Origin: Scytonema sp. UIC 10036
Lineage (GTDB): Bacteria > Cyanobacteriota > Cyanobacteriia > Cyanobacteriales > Nostocaceae
DNA length: 39,510 nt
Assembly (NCBI RefSeq): GCF_009725235.1
Contig: NZ_WJFC01000117.1
Coordinates: forward strand, 1-39,510
Direction of reading: 5' to 3'
In this document: positions 32,870 through 39,510 of the stretch, in pieces
Layout: each line of letters begins with the position of its first letter
How positions within the stretch are numbered: position 1 is the stretch's first letter
Made by a program: the position numbers and the translations under genes
Notes under the pieces: model-generated
The model's input: only the letters and a program-made list of their open reading frames with translations
What the model was told of the DNA's origin: nothing
The model's database searches: none

Positions 32870-34582
32870 TCAATCTTTTTCAGGGAAAGTTTGTACTTTA
32901 CCATCAGGACTAAAAACTGCTCGAATTCTGACAGATTGTCCGTTCTTATTAGGAGATACAAAAGGTTCACCGATTAAAGGCATTCCGGTACGGTCAACAA
33001 AATCCCTTGCTGCTTTTCCTAAAGGCATGATTCTTTCTATAGTACCATCTACACCCACCAGTAAACTGTACTCAATAGCTTGCTTCAAACCATTAGGTGG
33101 TTCCCATCGCTGTTTCAGAAACTCTCTAGCTTCTGAAATTTGTAATGAATCAAACAACCTATCGTTCGTGCTATTGGCGGCTACCTCCGTAGGTGTATTG
33201 TTCGGTTTGCGACTTTGGCGCAATCTAGCAACAAGTGCGTCAGTATCACTGGGAGTCGTAGCATTGAATGGCGGAACTCCTGTGGTGGAGTTTATCCCTC
33301 TAGCACTCTCTAAGTTAGAAGGTATGTTGGGTAGAGGTGGGGGAACTGCTGGGATACTAGAAGATCCAAGTTCTGGAGTGGATATGCTAGGTGGATTTTT
33401 AAAATCGGGTGACAAAGCAGGAATTTCACCCCTGGAGGTTGATGTTAGGGTGCTTTGTTTCGCACTTGGTTGAAGAGTAATTCTTTGGCTGGGGGTTTTA
33501 TTAGCAGATGCTGTATTTTGTGGAGAGGAGGTAAGAGGGGGAATTGTTGTACTCGGTACAGTGAGTGATGTCCCTGAAGATGGTAAAGTTCCTTTGGGCA
33601 AAGTTGCAATTTTAGGAGAAGCCCCACTAAAAGTTGGGAAGCCCGATGTGGGAGATGTTAGCGAGCTGGAAGGTATTTGAGCTTGGGAAGACGCAGGAGG
33701 AGTTGGTGGTAAGATTGGGAACGTTTGAGCTGATGGGGCAGAAGAGGTAGATGGAGGTAATGGAAAGTTAGCGCTGAAGGTTGGTAGTGACTGCGGTATC
33801 AAATCATTGCTTGGAGGGCTAAGTGTCGGTAGAGGCGATGATAGATTTGATGGCGGAGAATCTTGTAAAGCTATTGTTTGTGATGACGAACTGGATTTTC
33901 CTGCGGTTTGCTCCTCTTGTCGGAGACGATTTGCATACTGCCAAGTTATGGGTGCCAAACCTACACCTATTGCTAAGACTGCAGCCACAGGAGCCCAAAC
34001 GGGAATAGGAGATACTCTAGAACGAGAATTGAGATCTGGGAGTGCCATGACATCACTTGAGTACTCATCCAAGGCAGTCGCCAAGTCGAACAATTGCAGT
34101 AAACTTAACTCAACAACTCCACCAGAAGTTGGATTTGCCAGAGGTCCCAAAAATAAACTGTGTTTTAAATGATTATTTGGTTGTATGTGTATATCTCCCC
34201 TTGGTATGCGTTCGCTCAAAGGGTTGATTGTGGTAGTTGCCGTTGAAGAAGTCGTAAAATCTGGCGCTAGTGTTGCATCTGATGCTTGGCTGATATCTCT
34301 CATAGATGAGAAATTTGCCCAGAAGCTTTCAGGAGACATCTGTAAGAATTCTTGAACGTAGTTTGTGACTACTACACATAAAGCTTCTAGTTGTTCGCTA
34401 TCGCCTCTAATCGCAACTTTCCTTTCGTCAGGAAGTTGCGGATCGTCAAAGCGAAGCTCAAAGCGAAGTTGCTTCAGGACGGATTTACCCATCCACCTTG
34501 ACAAAGCCGAGCTTTGCGCCAAAACTTCTAAAGTACAAGTGGGCGGTGTATACCGACGGATTGTAGGATTTGATACAGGCAT
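32870..34582 (-). CDS. DUF4335 family membrane-anchored Pro/Ser-rich protein
   Basis: I place the start at ATG 34582 (570 residues, MPVSNPTIRRYTPPTCTLEV). The N-terminal ~180 residues form the DUF4335 domain (YTPPTCTLEV, RFDDPQLPDERKVAIRG). One membrane helix follows (about 207-228, VWAPVAAVLAIGVGLAPITW). Next is a ~200-residue Ser/Pro/Thr-rich linker, then a C-terminal globular domain (FLKQRWEPPNGLKQAIEYSLLV...) that resembles a TonB-C-like fold. The upstream DUF3038 gene is its regular partner in cyanobacteria. The role is unknown; the layout suggests a protein spanning the envelope. Confidence 0.85.
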   Translation of the reverse strand: MPVSNPTIRRYTPPTCTLEVLAQSSALSRWMGKSVLKQLRFELRFDDPQLPDERKVAIRGDSEQLEALCVVVTNYVQEFLQMSPESFWANFSSMRDISQASDATLAPDFTTSSTATTTINPLSERIPRGDIHIQPNNHLKHSLFLGPLANPTSGGVVELSLLQLFDLATALDEYSSDVMALPDLNSRSRVSPIPVWAPVAAVLAIGVGLAPITWQYANRLRQEEQTAGKSSSSSQTIALQDSPPSNLSSPLPTLSPPSNDLIPQSLPTFSANFPLPPSTSSAPSAQTFPILPPTPPASSQAQIPSSSLTSPTSGFPTFSGASPKIATLPKGTLPSSGTSLTVPSTTIPPLTSSPQNTASANKTPSQRITLQPSAKQSTLTSTSRGEIPALSPDFKNPPSISTPELGSSSIPAVPPPLPNIPSNLESARGINSTTGVPPFNATTPSDTDALVARLRQSRKPNNTPTEVAANSTNDRLFDSLQISEAREFLKQRWEPPNGLKQAIEYSLLVGVDGTIERIMPLGKAARDFVDRTGMPLIGEPFVSPNKNGQSVRIRAVFSPDGKVQTFPEKD

Positions 34583-34603
34583 GGCAGGAACTGCAAGCAA
34601 GTT

Positions 34604-34680
34604 ATTTTGGATTTTGGATTTTGGATTTTGGATTTTGGATTTTGGATGCGTGACTTTTCAAATCAGAAATCTCAAATCTA
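34604..34680. repeat. Heptamer array (TTTTGGA)
   Basis: TTTTGGA units, then AAATCTC/AAATCTA units, lie between the DUF3038 and DUF4335 genes. Confidence 0.85.
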
Positions 34681-35283
34681 AAATTTTGTGGAACGATCTA
34701 TAAGTGCAAGCCAGAGACGGCGATGCCCACCGGGACTACTATAAAAAAGTACATCTATAAGAAGTTTTAAAGCTAGGTGGGTTAGTTCATCTGTGGAGAT
34801 GGTTTCGTCTTCCTCCATTCGCTCTTGGTAGGTGTTGCAGAAAGCATCAATGTAATCTCCCAGTAAAGCAGCCTGATGTGGTTCGCGATTGTTTTCCGCC
34901 ATTTGTTCTAACAGCCCAACAGCACGGCGGATCAACTCTTGGTGCTGTTTTGCCAAGTAACAAATAATGAGAACAAGTGCTCTAGCTTCTTCTACGTCTA
35001 GTTTTTTTCGCCCTCCTTGACCTTTACGTAGTGGATTTGACTGTCTCAGTCGCCACAACGCTACTCTGTCTGGCACTCTTGACTCTAAATCCAATTGAAC
35101 TGCCGCTTGTAGCATTGCCTCTGAGCCAATGCCAGTTAAAGTTTCTAGCGCCAACAGCACCAAATCCAACTGGGTTTTGATATTATCCCAGTGAACGGAG
35201 TTCGGGGCACCAATCTTGATTAGATCCTCCCACTGCGAATTTGGGGTGGGGGAATTGGCGGCAGTGTGCATAACTTTCAGCAT
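34678..35283 (-). CDS. DUF3038 family protein
   Basis: The 201-residue protein is all-helical in appearance (LDLVLLALETLTGIGSEAML, ALVLIICYLAKQHQELI, THLALKLLIDVLFYS), with a basic loop (RKGQGGRKK), as in DUF3038 proteins. ATG 35283 is used; a Met four residues later is an alternative. It pairs with the DUF4335 gene downstream on the same strand. No catalytic motif is visible and its function is unknown. Confidence 0.85.
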   Translation of the reverse strand: MLKVMHTAANSPTPNSQWEDLIKIGAPNSVHWDNIKTQLDLVLLALETLTGIGSEAMLQAAVQLDLESRVPDRVALWRLRQSNPLRKGQGGRKKLDVEEARALVLIICYLAKQHQELIRRAVGLLEQMAENNREPHQAALLGDYIDAFCNTYQERMEEDETISTDELTHLALKLLIDVLFYSSPGGHRRLWLALIDRSTKF

Positions 35284-35461
35284 AGGTGATCGGGCTGGTA
35301 GGGGCTGTTGCTGTTACCCATTTTGAAACCAGACTTTTTTTAACTCAGAATGGTTTCCTTGCAGGATGTGCTGCAACCACAGCTACAGCTTCTATCACTA
35401 TTGGACAACAGCTAATGTCTTTGTTTTACTCTATGATGAAAAGCTGTTTTCACAAAGTCAT
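35284..35461. other. Spacer upstream of the DUF3038 gene
   Basis: This 178-bp stretch holds no supported gene; the 60-codon open frame at 35286-35468 has no recognisable features. The promoter of the DUF3038-DUF4335 pair should lie here. Confidence 0.35.
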
Positions 35462-35501
35462 AAGATAAATTAATCTTTTTTTTGAAAGATTAATTTATCT
35501 T
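35462..35501. terminator. Perfect 17-bp AT-rich hairpin
   Basis: AAGATAAATTAATCTTT and its exact reverse complement flank a 6-nt loop. It lies between mutS2 and the DUF3038 gene, both on the minus strand, about 150 bp after the mutS2 stop as measured on the opposite side of a repeat array. Because mutS2 is transcribed away from it, it is more likely a cruciform/regulatory site or an element end. Confidence 0.5.
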
Positions 35502-35502
35502 G

Positions 35503-35655
35503 GTTAGTAGTTGGTGGTTGGTGGTTAGTGGTTAATAGTGTAGTAAGAATTTTTGGGTTATATACTCACGGACATGCACAACGCATCAACACTGTACGGG
35601 CTCAAGGCGTTGCGCCCCTACCAACCACTAACAACTAACCACTCACCACTAACAA
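35503..35655. repeat. Heptamer array (TTAGTGG-type and CCACTAA) with a GC hairpin
   Basis: TTGGTGG/TTAGTGG units at the left and inverted CAACTAACCAC units at 35620-35655 flank a stretch with a GGGCTC..GCGCCCC hairpin near 35598. It runs up to the mutS2 stop codon. Confidence 0.85.
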
Positions 35656-38031
35656 CTAACCAACATAAGCAACTGTCACCCCAGAGCCTCCATCAGCTTG
35701 TTCTGCAGCTTCATAACGGCTGACTCGTGGGTGCTGTTGCAAAAAGGCATGAACGCCTTGTCGCAGTTTACCTGTGCCGTGTCCGTGAATAATCCAGATC
35801 GGTCCGTTAGCTTCTGAAATGGCTTTATCTAAAATAATTTCCGCATCAGGAACCCTGCGTCCGCGTATATCGACTGTGTTTTTAGATGTACGAATGGCTG
35901 GGGCTGGTTGCGGAGCTGGTGTTGGTGTTGGTGCTGGTGCTGGTTTGGGTTTAGTGACTGGTTCGGCTTTTTGCCCATCAAGCGATTCTACGTCTTCCAA
36001 TTTGACTGTCATCTTCATCATCCCAAAGCGGACTGTTAACTCCCCGTCATTGTCGGGAGCAGTTAAGACTTCTGCTGTTTGCCCTAATCTGGGTATGCGG
36101 ATGCGATCGCCCACTTTAGGAATAAATCCGACTTTGGGTTTTGGTGGTGGTGCGGGCGCGTATTTCTCAGTAATTTCATTCAATGCATTTGTTGCTTGCT
36201 GGGCATCTTGCGCTGTGGGCTTTCCTTGCTGCAAGCAGCGAATGACTTGGGCAATTTCACCTCTTGCTTGAGCAATTGCCTGTTTAACTGCTACCTCTTG
36301 TGAAGCACGTAACGCCTGTTCTCTTTCCTCTAAATTCCGGGCTTTGTCAGAGACTTCTTTATATAAACGTTCTGCTTGCTGTAACAAATCTTGCGCTTGG
36401 GCGGCTTTAGTTTCCTGACGGCGGCGTTGTGCTTCCAAGCCAGCAATAACTTGGTTCACTTCGTCAGTTGCTCCTCCGAGTTGTGTTTTTGCTTGTTCCA
36501 CAACTTCTTGCTTCAATCCCAAGCGACGAGCGATCGCTAAAGCATTAGAACGTCCCGGTATTCCCCAAAGAAGGCGGTAAGTTGGTGAAAGCGTACCTTC
36601 ATCAAATTCCACAGAAGCATTTTCAAACCGCTCCGATTGGTATTTCAGCGCTTTCAGTTCCCCAAAGTGGGTTGTGGCAATAGTCAGCAGTGCATGGTCT
36701 GCCAAATATTGTAGCAATGCGATTGCCAAAGCACTGCCTTCTGCGGGATCTGTTCCTGCACCCACTTCGTCTAGTAAAACTAGAGAATTACTATCCAATG
36801 CTTCCAAAACCCGACTAATACGACGGATATGCCCGGAAAAGGTGGACAAATTTTGTTGCAGCGATTGTTCGTCCCCAATATCTGCCAGGATCTGTTGAAA
36901 CCAAGGTATTTCTACTGGTTCGCGAGCCGGTACAAACAAACCCACTTTTGCCATCAATGCTGCCAAACCCAAGGTTTTCAGGGTGACTGTTTTACCACCC
37001 GTGTTTGGTCCTGTGATAGTGACTACCCGTATTTGTGGCTGAATTAATAAATCTACCGGAACGACAGGATGTCCCTGTTCGTGTTGATGCTGCCACACCA
37101 GAAGTGGATGGTGTAACCGCCGCAAAGTAATGCTTTCTTTTCCTTGGAAATCGATAAAGCGGGGAGGATTTGCTTTGAGCCAGAAACTGTAGCGCGATTT
37201 AGCAACAGCGAGGTCTAAGGTGGTTGCAATTGCCAACAGATTTTCTAAGTCTGGTTTGACTGCTGCTACCTGTTGAGTTAAATTTCGGCGAATCGCTTCT
37301 TCTTCGACTTGTTCTCTTCTCAGTAATTGCCGCAGTTGGTTCCCCATTGGCACTACAGAATTTGGTTCTACGTACAATGTTGCCCCACTGCTTGAGCTAT
37401 CGTGAACTATTCCCGGTATAGCATCTTTCTGGGGTGCTTTTACAGGGATAACAAAGCGATCGCCCCTTTGTGTAACAACCTGTTCTTGAACTGCGCTTGA
37501 TTTCGCTTGTATAATATTTTGCAGCCTCTGAATAATCTGACCGCGTGTTTGCCGCAAGGAAATGCGAATTTCATCAAGTTTTTGGCTAGCGCGATCGGCA
37601 ACTTGTCCTCTCTCATCAATACATCTGTGAATTTCTTGTTCTAATTCCGGGTAAGTCCGTAAATCACTAACCAGTTCGTTAAGGATTGGCAAATCTGGAT
37701 GATTGTCGATCGCACGGCGTAAATTTCTAGTGCCTGATAAAGTCGTGGCAATAGCCAGGAGTTCGTCCCCAGTCAGAATGCCTTGCAGTTCAGCGCGTTC
37801 TAGAGAATCACCAATATCTTGAATTCCATCAAATGAGAGCCCTGCATTCAGACGGCTTTCCAGTTCGTAGACTTCTTTAGTTTGAGCTAATAACTGTTCG
37901 CTTTGGGCTTGAGACTCAGGAATTGTTAAATGACGTGCTGCAATAACTCCCAACTTTGTCGCCGCGAAGGTGGACAAATGCTGGCAGAGGCGAGACCATT
38001 CGAGTAGTTCTAACGTTTCAGATTGAATCAA
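35656..38031 (-). CDS. mutS2: MutS2 family DNA/ribosome-associated ATPase with Smr domain
   Basis: The 791-residue protein has the MutS core (N-terminal clamp helices), an ABC-type ATPase with Walker A TGPNTGGKT (about 340-348), the signature region LSTFSGHIRRI and Walker B LVLLDEVGAGTDP. A long coiled coil (about 510-610) follows, then a KOW-like segment (GDRIRIPRLGQTAEV), a Pro/Ala/Thr-rich linker and a C-terminal Smr nuclease domain (VDIRGRRVPDAEIILD, IIHGHGTGKLR). It lacks the MutS mismatch-recognition domain, so it does not act in mismatch repair; MutS2 proteins have been linked to suppression of recombination and to rescue of collided ribosomes. Length is normal and no defect is seen. 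Confidence 0.95.
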   Translation of the reverse strand: MIQSETLELLEWSRLCQHLSTFAATKLGVIAARHLTIPESQAQSEQLLAQTKEVYELESRLNAGLSFDGIQDIGDSLERAELQGILTGDELLAIATTLSGTRNLRRAIDNHPDLPILNELVSDLRTYPELEQEIHRCIDERGQVADRASQKLDEIRISLRQTRGQIIQRLQNIIQAKSSAVQEQVVTQRGDRFVIPVKAPQKDAIPGIVHDSSSSGATLYVEPNSVVPMGNQLRQLLRREQVEEEAIRRNLTQQVAAVKPDLENLLAIATTLDLAVAKSRYSFWLKANPPRFIDFQGKESITLRRLHHPLLVWQHQHEQGHPVVPVDLLIQPQIRVVTITGPNTGGKTVTLKTLGLAALMAKVGLFVPAREPVEIPWFQQILADIGDEQSLQQNLSTFSGHIRRISRVLEALDSNSLVLLDEVGAGTDPAEGSALAIALLQYLADHALLTIATTHFGELKALKYQSERFENASVEFDEGTLSPTYRLLWGIPGRSNALAIARRLGLKQEVVEQAKTQLGGATDEVNQVIAGLEAQRRRQETKAAQAQDLLQQAERLYKEVSDKARNLEEREQALRASQEVAVKQAIAQARGEIAQVIRCLQQGKPTAQDAQQATNALNEITEKYAPAPPPKPKVGFIPKVGDRIRIPRLGQTAEVLTAPDNDGELTVRFGMMKMTVKLEDVESLDGQKAEPVTKPKPAPAPTPTPAPQPAPAIRTSKNTVDIRGRRVPDAEIILDKAISEANGPIWIIHGHGTGKLRQGVHAFLQQHPRVSRYEAAEQADGGSGVTVAYVG

Positions 38032-38332
38032 GGGGTGCGAATCTGAATGAAGTATAAGTTGATAGTCATACCAAATTGAAAAAACTCCGACAGATAATTA
38101 GATTGAGATTAAGTCTAGGTAAGACGTTCTCAATCCAAAATCTAAAATCTAAAATCCAAAATGGTACAACAACTCTATTGTGGCTCAAATAGAGGTGTAG
38201 TGGAGTACGAGATCTCCGAATTTGTAATATTCTTGTAATATTTCTTTTACAAAATTGGTTGAGAGAAAAATCTCTGCAACTCCCCTGTAATTTTGATACC
38301 CTAGCTTAAATAGATTTGGGAACATAAAGAGC
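38032..38332. other. Divergent mutS2-guaB3 promoter region
   Basis: A heptamer array (AATCTAA/AATCCAA) lies at 38131-38161. The right part is AT-rich with TTGTAATATT repeats at 38222-38245 (ATATTCTTGTAATATTTC). A TACCCT box near 38298 may be part of the guaB3 promoter. No gene is present. Confidence 0.4.
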
Positions 38333-39496
38333 GTGGACATTCAAATTGGGCGGGGAAAGGTAGCTCGTAGAGCCTACGGTATCGATGAAATTGCACTTGT
38401 TCCTGGTAGGAGAACACTCGATCCAAGTTTGGCAGACACCAGCTGGAGCATTGGCAATATTAAGCGAGAAATTCCGATTATTGCTAGTGCCATGGATGGC
38501 GTAGTAGATGTCCGCATGGCTGTGCTTTTGTCACAGTTAGGAGCATTAGGAGTCCTCAACTTGGAAGGGATTCAAACTCGTTACGAAGATCCAGAGCCAA
38601 TTTTAGACCGTATTGCTGCGGTTGGTAAAGAAGAATTTGTTCCTTTAATGCAAGAATTGTATGCCGAACCCATTAAACCGGAACTTATAGAACGACGAAT
38701 CAAAGAAATTAAAGAACAAGGTGGCATTGCAGCTGTAAGTGCTACACCTGCGGGGGCTAGCAAATACGGTGCCGTTGTTGCTCAAGCTGGGGCAGATCTC
38801 TTTTTTGTGCAAGCAACAGTTGTTTCTACTGCACACCTGTCCCCTGAGTCAATTATTCCTCTAGACTTGGCTAAATTCTGCCAGGAAATGCCAATACCCG
38901 TCATTTTGGGGAACTGTGTCACTTACGATGTTACCCTCAATTTGATGAAAGCAGGAGCCGCTGCAGTACTGGTGGGAATTGGACCTGGTGCTGCTTGTAC
39001 TTCTCGCGGTGTTTTAGGTGTAGGCATTCCTCAAGCCACTGCAGTAGCAGACTGTGCGGCTGCCCGTGACGATTATTATCAAGAAACAGGCAAATATGTA
39101 CCTGTGATTGCTGATGGGGGTTTAATCACTGGTGGCGACATCTGTAAATGTATTGCTTGCGGTGCTGATGGAGTGATGATTGGTTCTCCCTTCGCCAGAG
39201 CAGCTGAAGCTCCAGGGCGGGGATATCATTGGGGAATGGCAACACCCAGCCCAGTCCTTCCTCGCGGTACGCGCATCAAAGTAAGTACTACGGGCAGTTT
39301 AGAGCAGATTCTCCGAGGACCCGCACAATTAGATGATGGGACTCACAATCTTTTAGGGGCACTAAAGACTAGCATGGGTACATTAGGAGCCAAAAACATT
39401 AAAGAAATGCAACAAGTCGATGTAGTCATCGCTCCTTCTTTGTTAACTGAAGGAAAAGTCTATCAGAAAGCCCAGCAACTGGGTATGGGTAAGTGA
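38333..39496 (+). CDS. guaB3: GuaB3 family IMP dehydrogenase-related protein
   Basis: The 387-residue protein is an IMPDH/GMP-reductase-type TIM barrel lacking CBS domains. It shows IPIIASAMDGVVDVRMAVLLSQ, the catalytic-loop Cys in GPGAACTSRG (about residue 222), ADGGLITGGDICK and the flap region following GMATPSPVLPRG. It matches the actinobacterial/cyanobacterial GuaB3 group, distinct from the true IMPDH (GuaB). The group acts in purine nucleotide interconversion, with GMP reductase activity suggested for some members; I cannot decide the reaction from sequence. The start is GTG 38333 (MDIQIGRGKVARRAYG), with an AAAGAG stretch just upstream as a weak ribosome site. Confidence 0.92.
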   Translation: MDIQIGRGKVARRAYGIDEIALVPGRRTLDPSLADTSWSIGNIKREIPIIASAMDGVVDVRMAVLLSQLGALGVLNLEGIQTRYEDPEPILDRIAAVGKEEFVPLMQELYAEPIKPELIERRIKEIKEQGGIAAVSATPAGASKYGAVVAQAGADLFFVQATVVSTAHLSPESIIPLDLAKFCQEMPIPVILGNCVTYDVTLNLMKAGAAAVLVGIGPGAACTSRGVLGVGIPQATAVADCAAARDDYYQETGKYVPVIADGGLITGGDICKCIACGADGVMIGSPFARAAEAPGRGYHWGMATPSPVLPRGTRIKVSTTGSLEQILRGPAQLDDGTHNLLGALKTSMGTLGAKNIKEMQQVDVVIAPSLLTEGKVYQKAQQLGMGK

Positions 39497-39510
39497 GGGG
39501 ACTGGGGGCT

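Noticed and set aside
35286..35468. 60-codon open frame upstream of the DUF3038 gene
   Set aside because: It has no ribosome site or known motif and lies in a region expected to hold a promoter.

Overview
The window is chromosomal DNA from a filamentous, probably heterocyst-forming cyanobacterium (Nostocales type). Four things point there: HIP1 octamers (GCGATCGC) inside genes, many heptanucleotide tandem arrays (STRR type) between genes, a magnesium chelatase gene (chlI), and cyanobacterial families such as DUF2997, DUF1257/Ycf35, DUF3038, DUF4335, GuaB3 and Nif11/NHLP leader peptides. No rRNA, tRNA or CRISPR array was seen.

Layout. Positions 1-2.7 kb hold a tandem cNMP-domain protein, a small membrane protein and chlI, all on the minus strand. 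Positions 3.4-6.6 kb hold a PAS histidine kinase, a lone receiver and a receiver-AraC regulator. Positions 6.8-16.7 kb hold a composite RiPP (ribosomal peptide natural product) locus. From 16.8 kb follow a dCache-HAMP membrane protein and two truncated genes (a pnkp 5' fragment and an rsgA 5' fragment) that meet head-on in a repeat. Then comes the chaperone cluster grpE-dnaK-dnaJ-tusA-like on the minus strand, and the type IV pilus motor set pilB-pilT-pilC on the plus strand. The right end holds an unknown gene, a decayed oxidoreductase gene, a DUF2997-Ycf35-ferredoxin operon, the DUF3038-DUF4335 pair, mutS2 and guaB3.

The RiPP locus is the notable part and has three modules. Module 1 (plus strand) is a precursor with two consecutive NHLP leader domains followed by a Cys-rich protein. 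Module 2 (minus strand) is two NHLP-leader precursors, an uncatalogued 53-residue membrane peptide and a 1100-residue LanM-type synthetase; both precursor cores lack cysteine, so normal lanthionine rings cannot form within them. Module 3 (plus strand) is two Nif11-leader precursors, each followed by a radical SAM/SPASM enzyme of the type that excises tyramine at X-Tyr-Gly motifs. The cores carry Met-Tyr-Gly and Leu-Tyr-Gly, so this looks like a spliceotide (beta-amino-acid peptide) pathway. The first enzyme copy is broken by a 46-nt net deletion; the second is intact. No exporter or leader peptidase gene lies in the window.

The two-component genes directly upstream, and a 22-bp-spaced direct repeat before the first precursor, suggest but do not prove dedicated regulation. 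Much of the intergenic DNA is tandem-repeat arrays, hairpin elements and remnants of insertion elements, and two gene-decay scars (pnkp/rsgA and the oxidoreductase) indicate an actively rearranging genome or, in places, assembly trouble in repeats.
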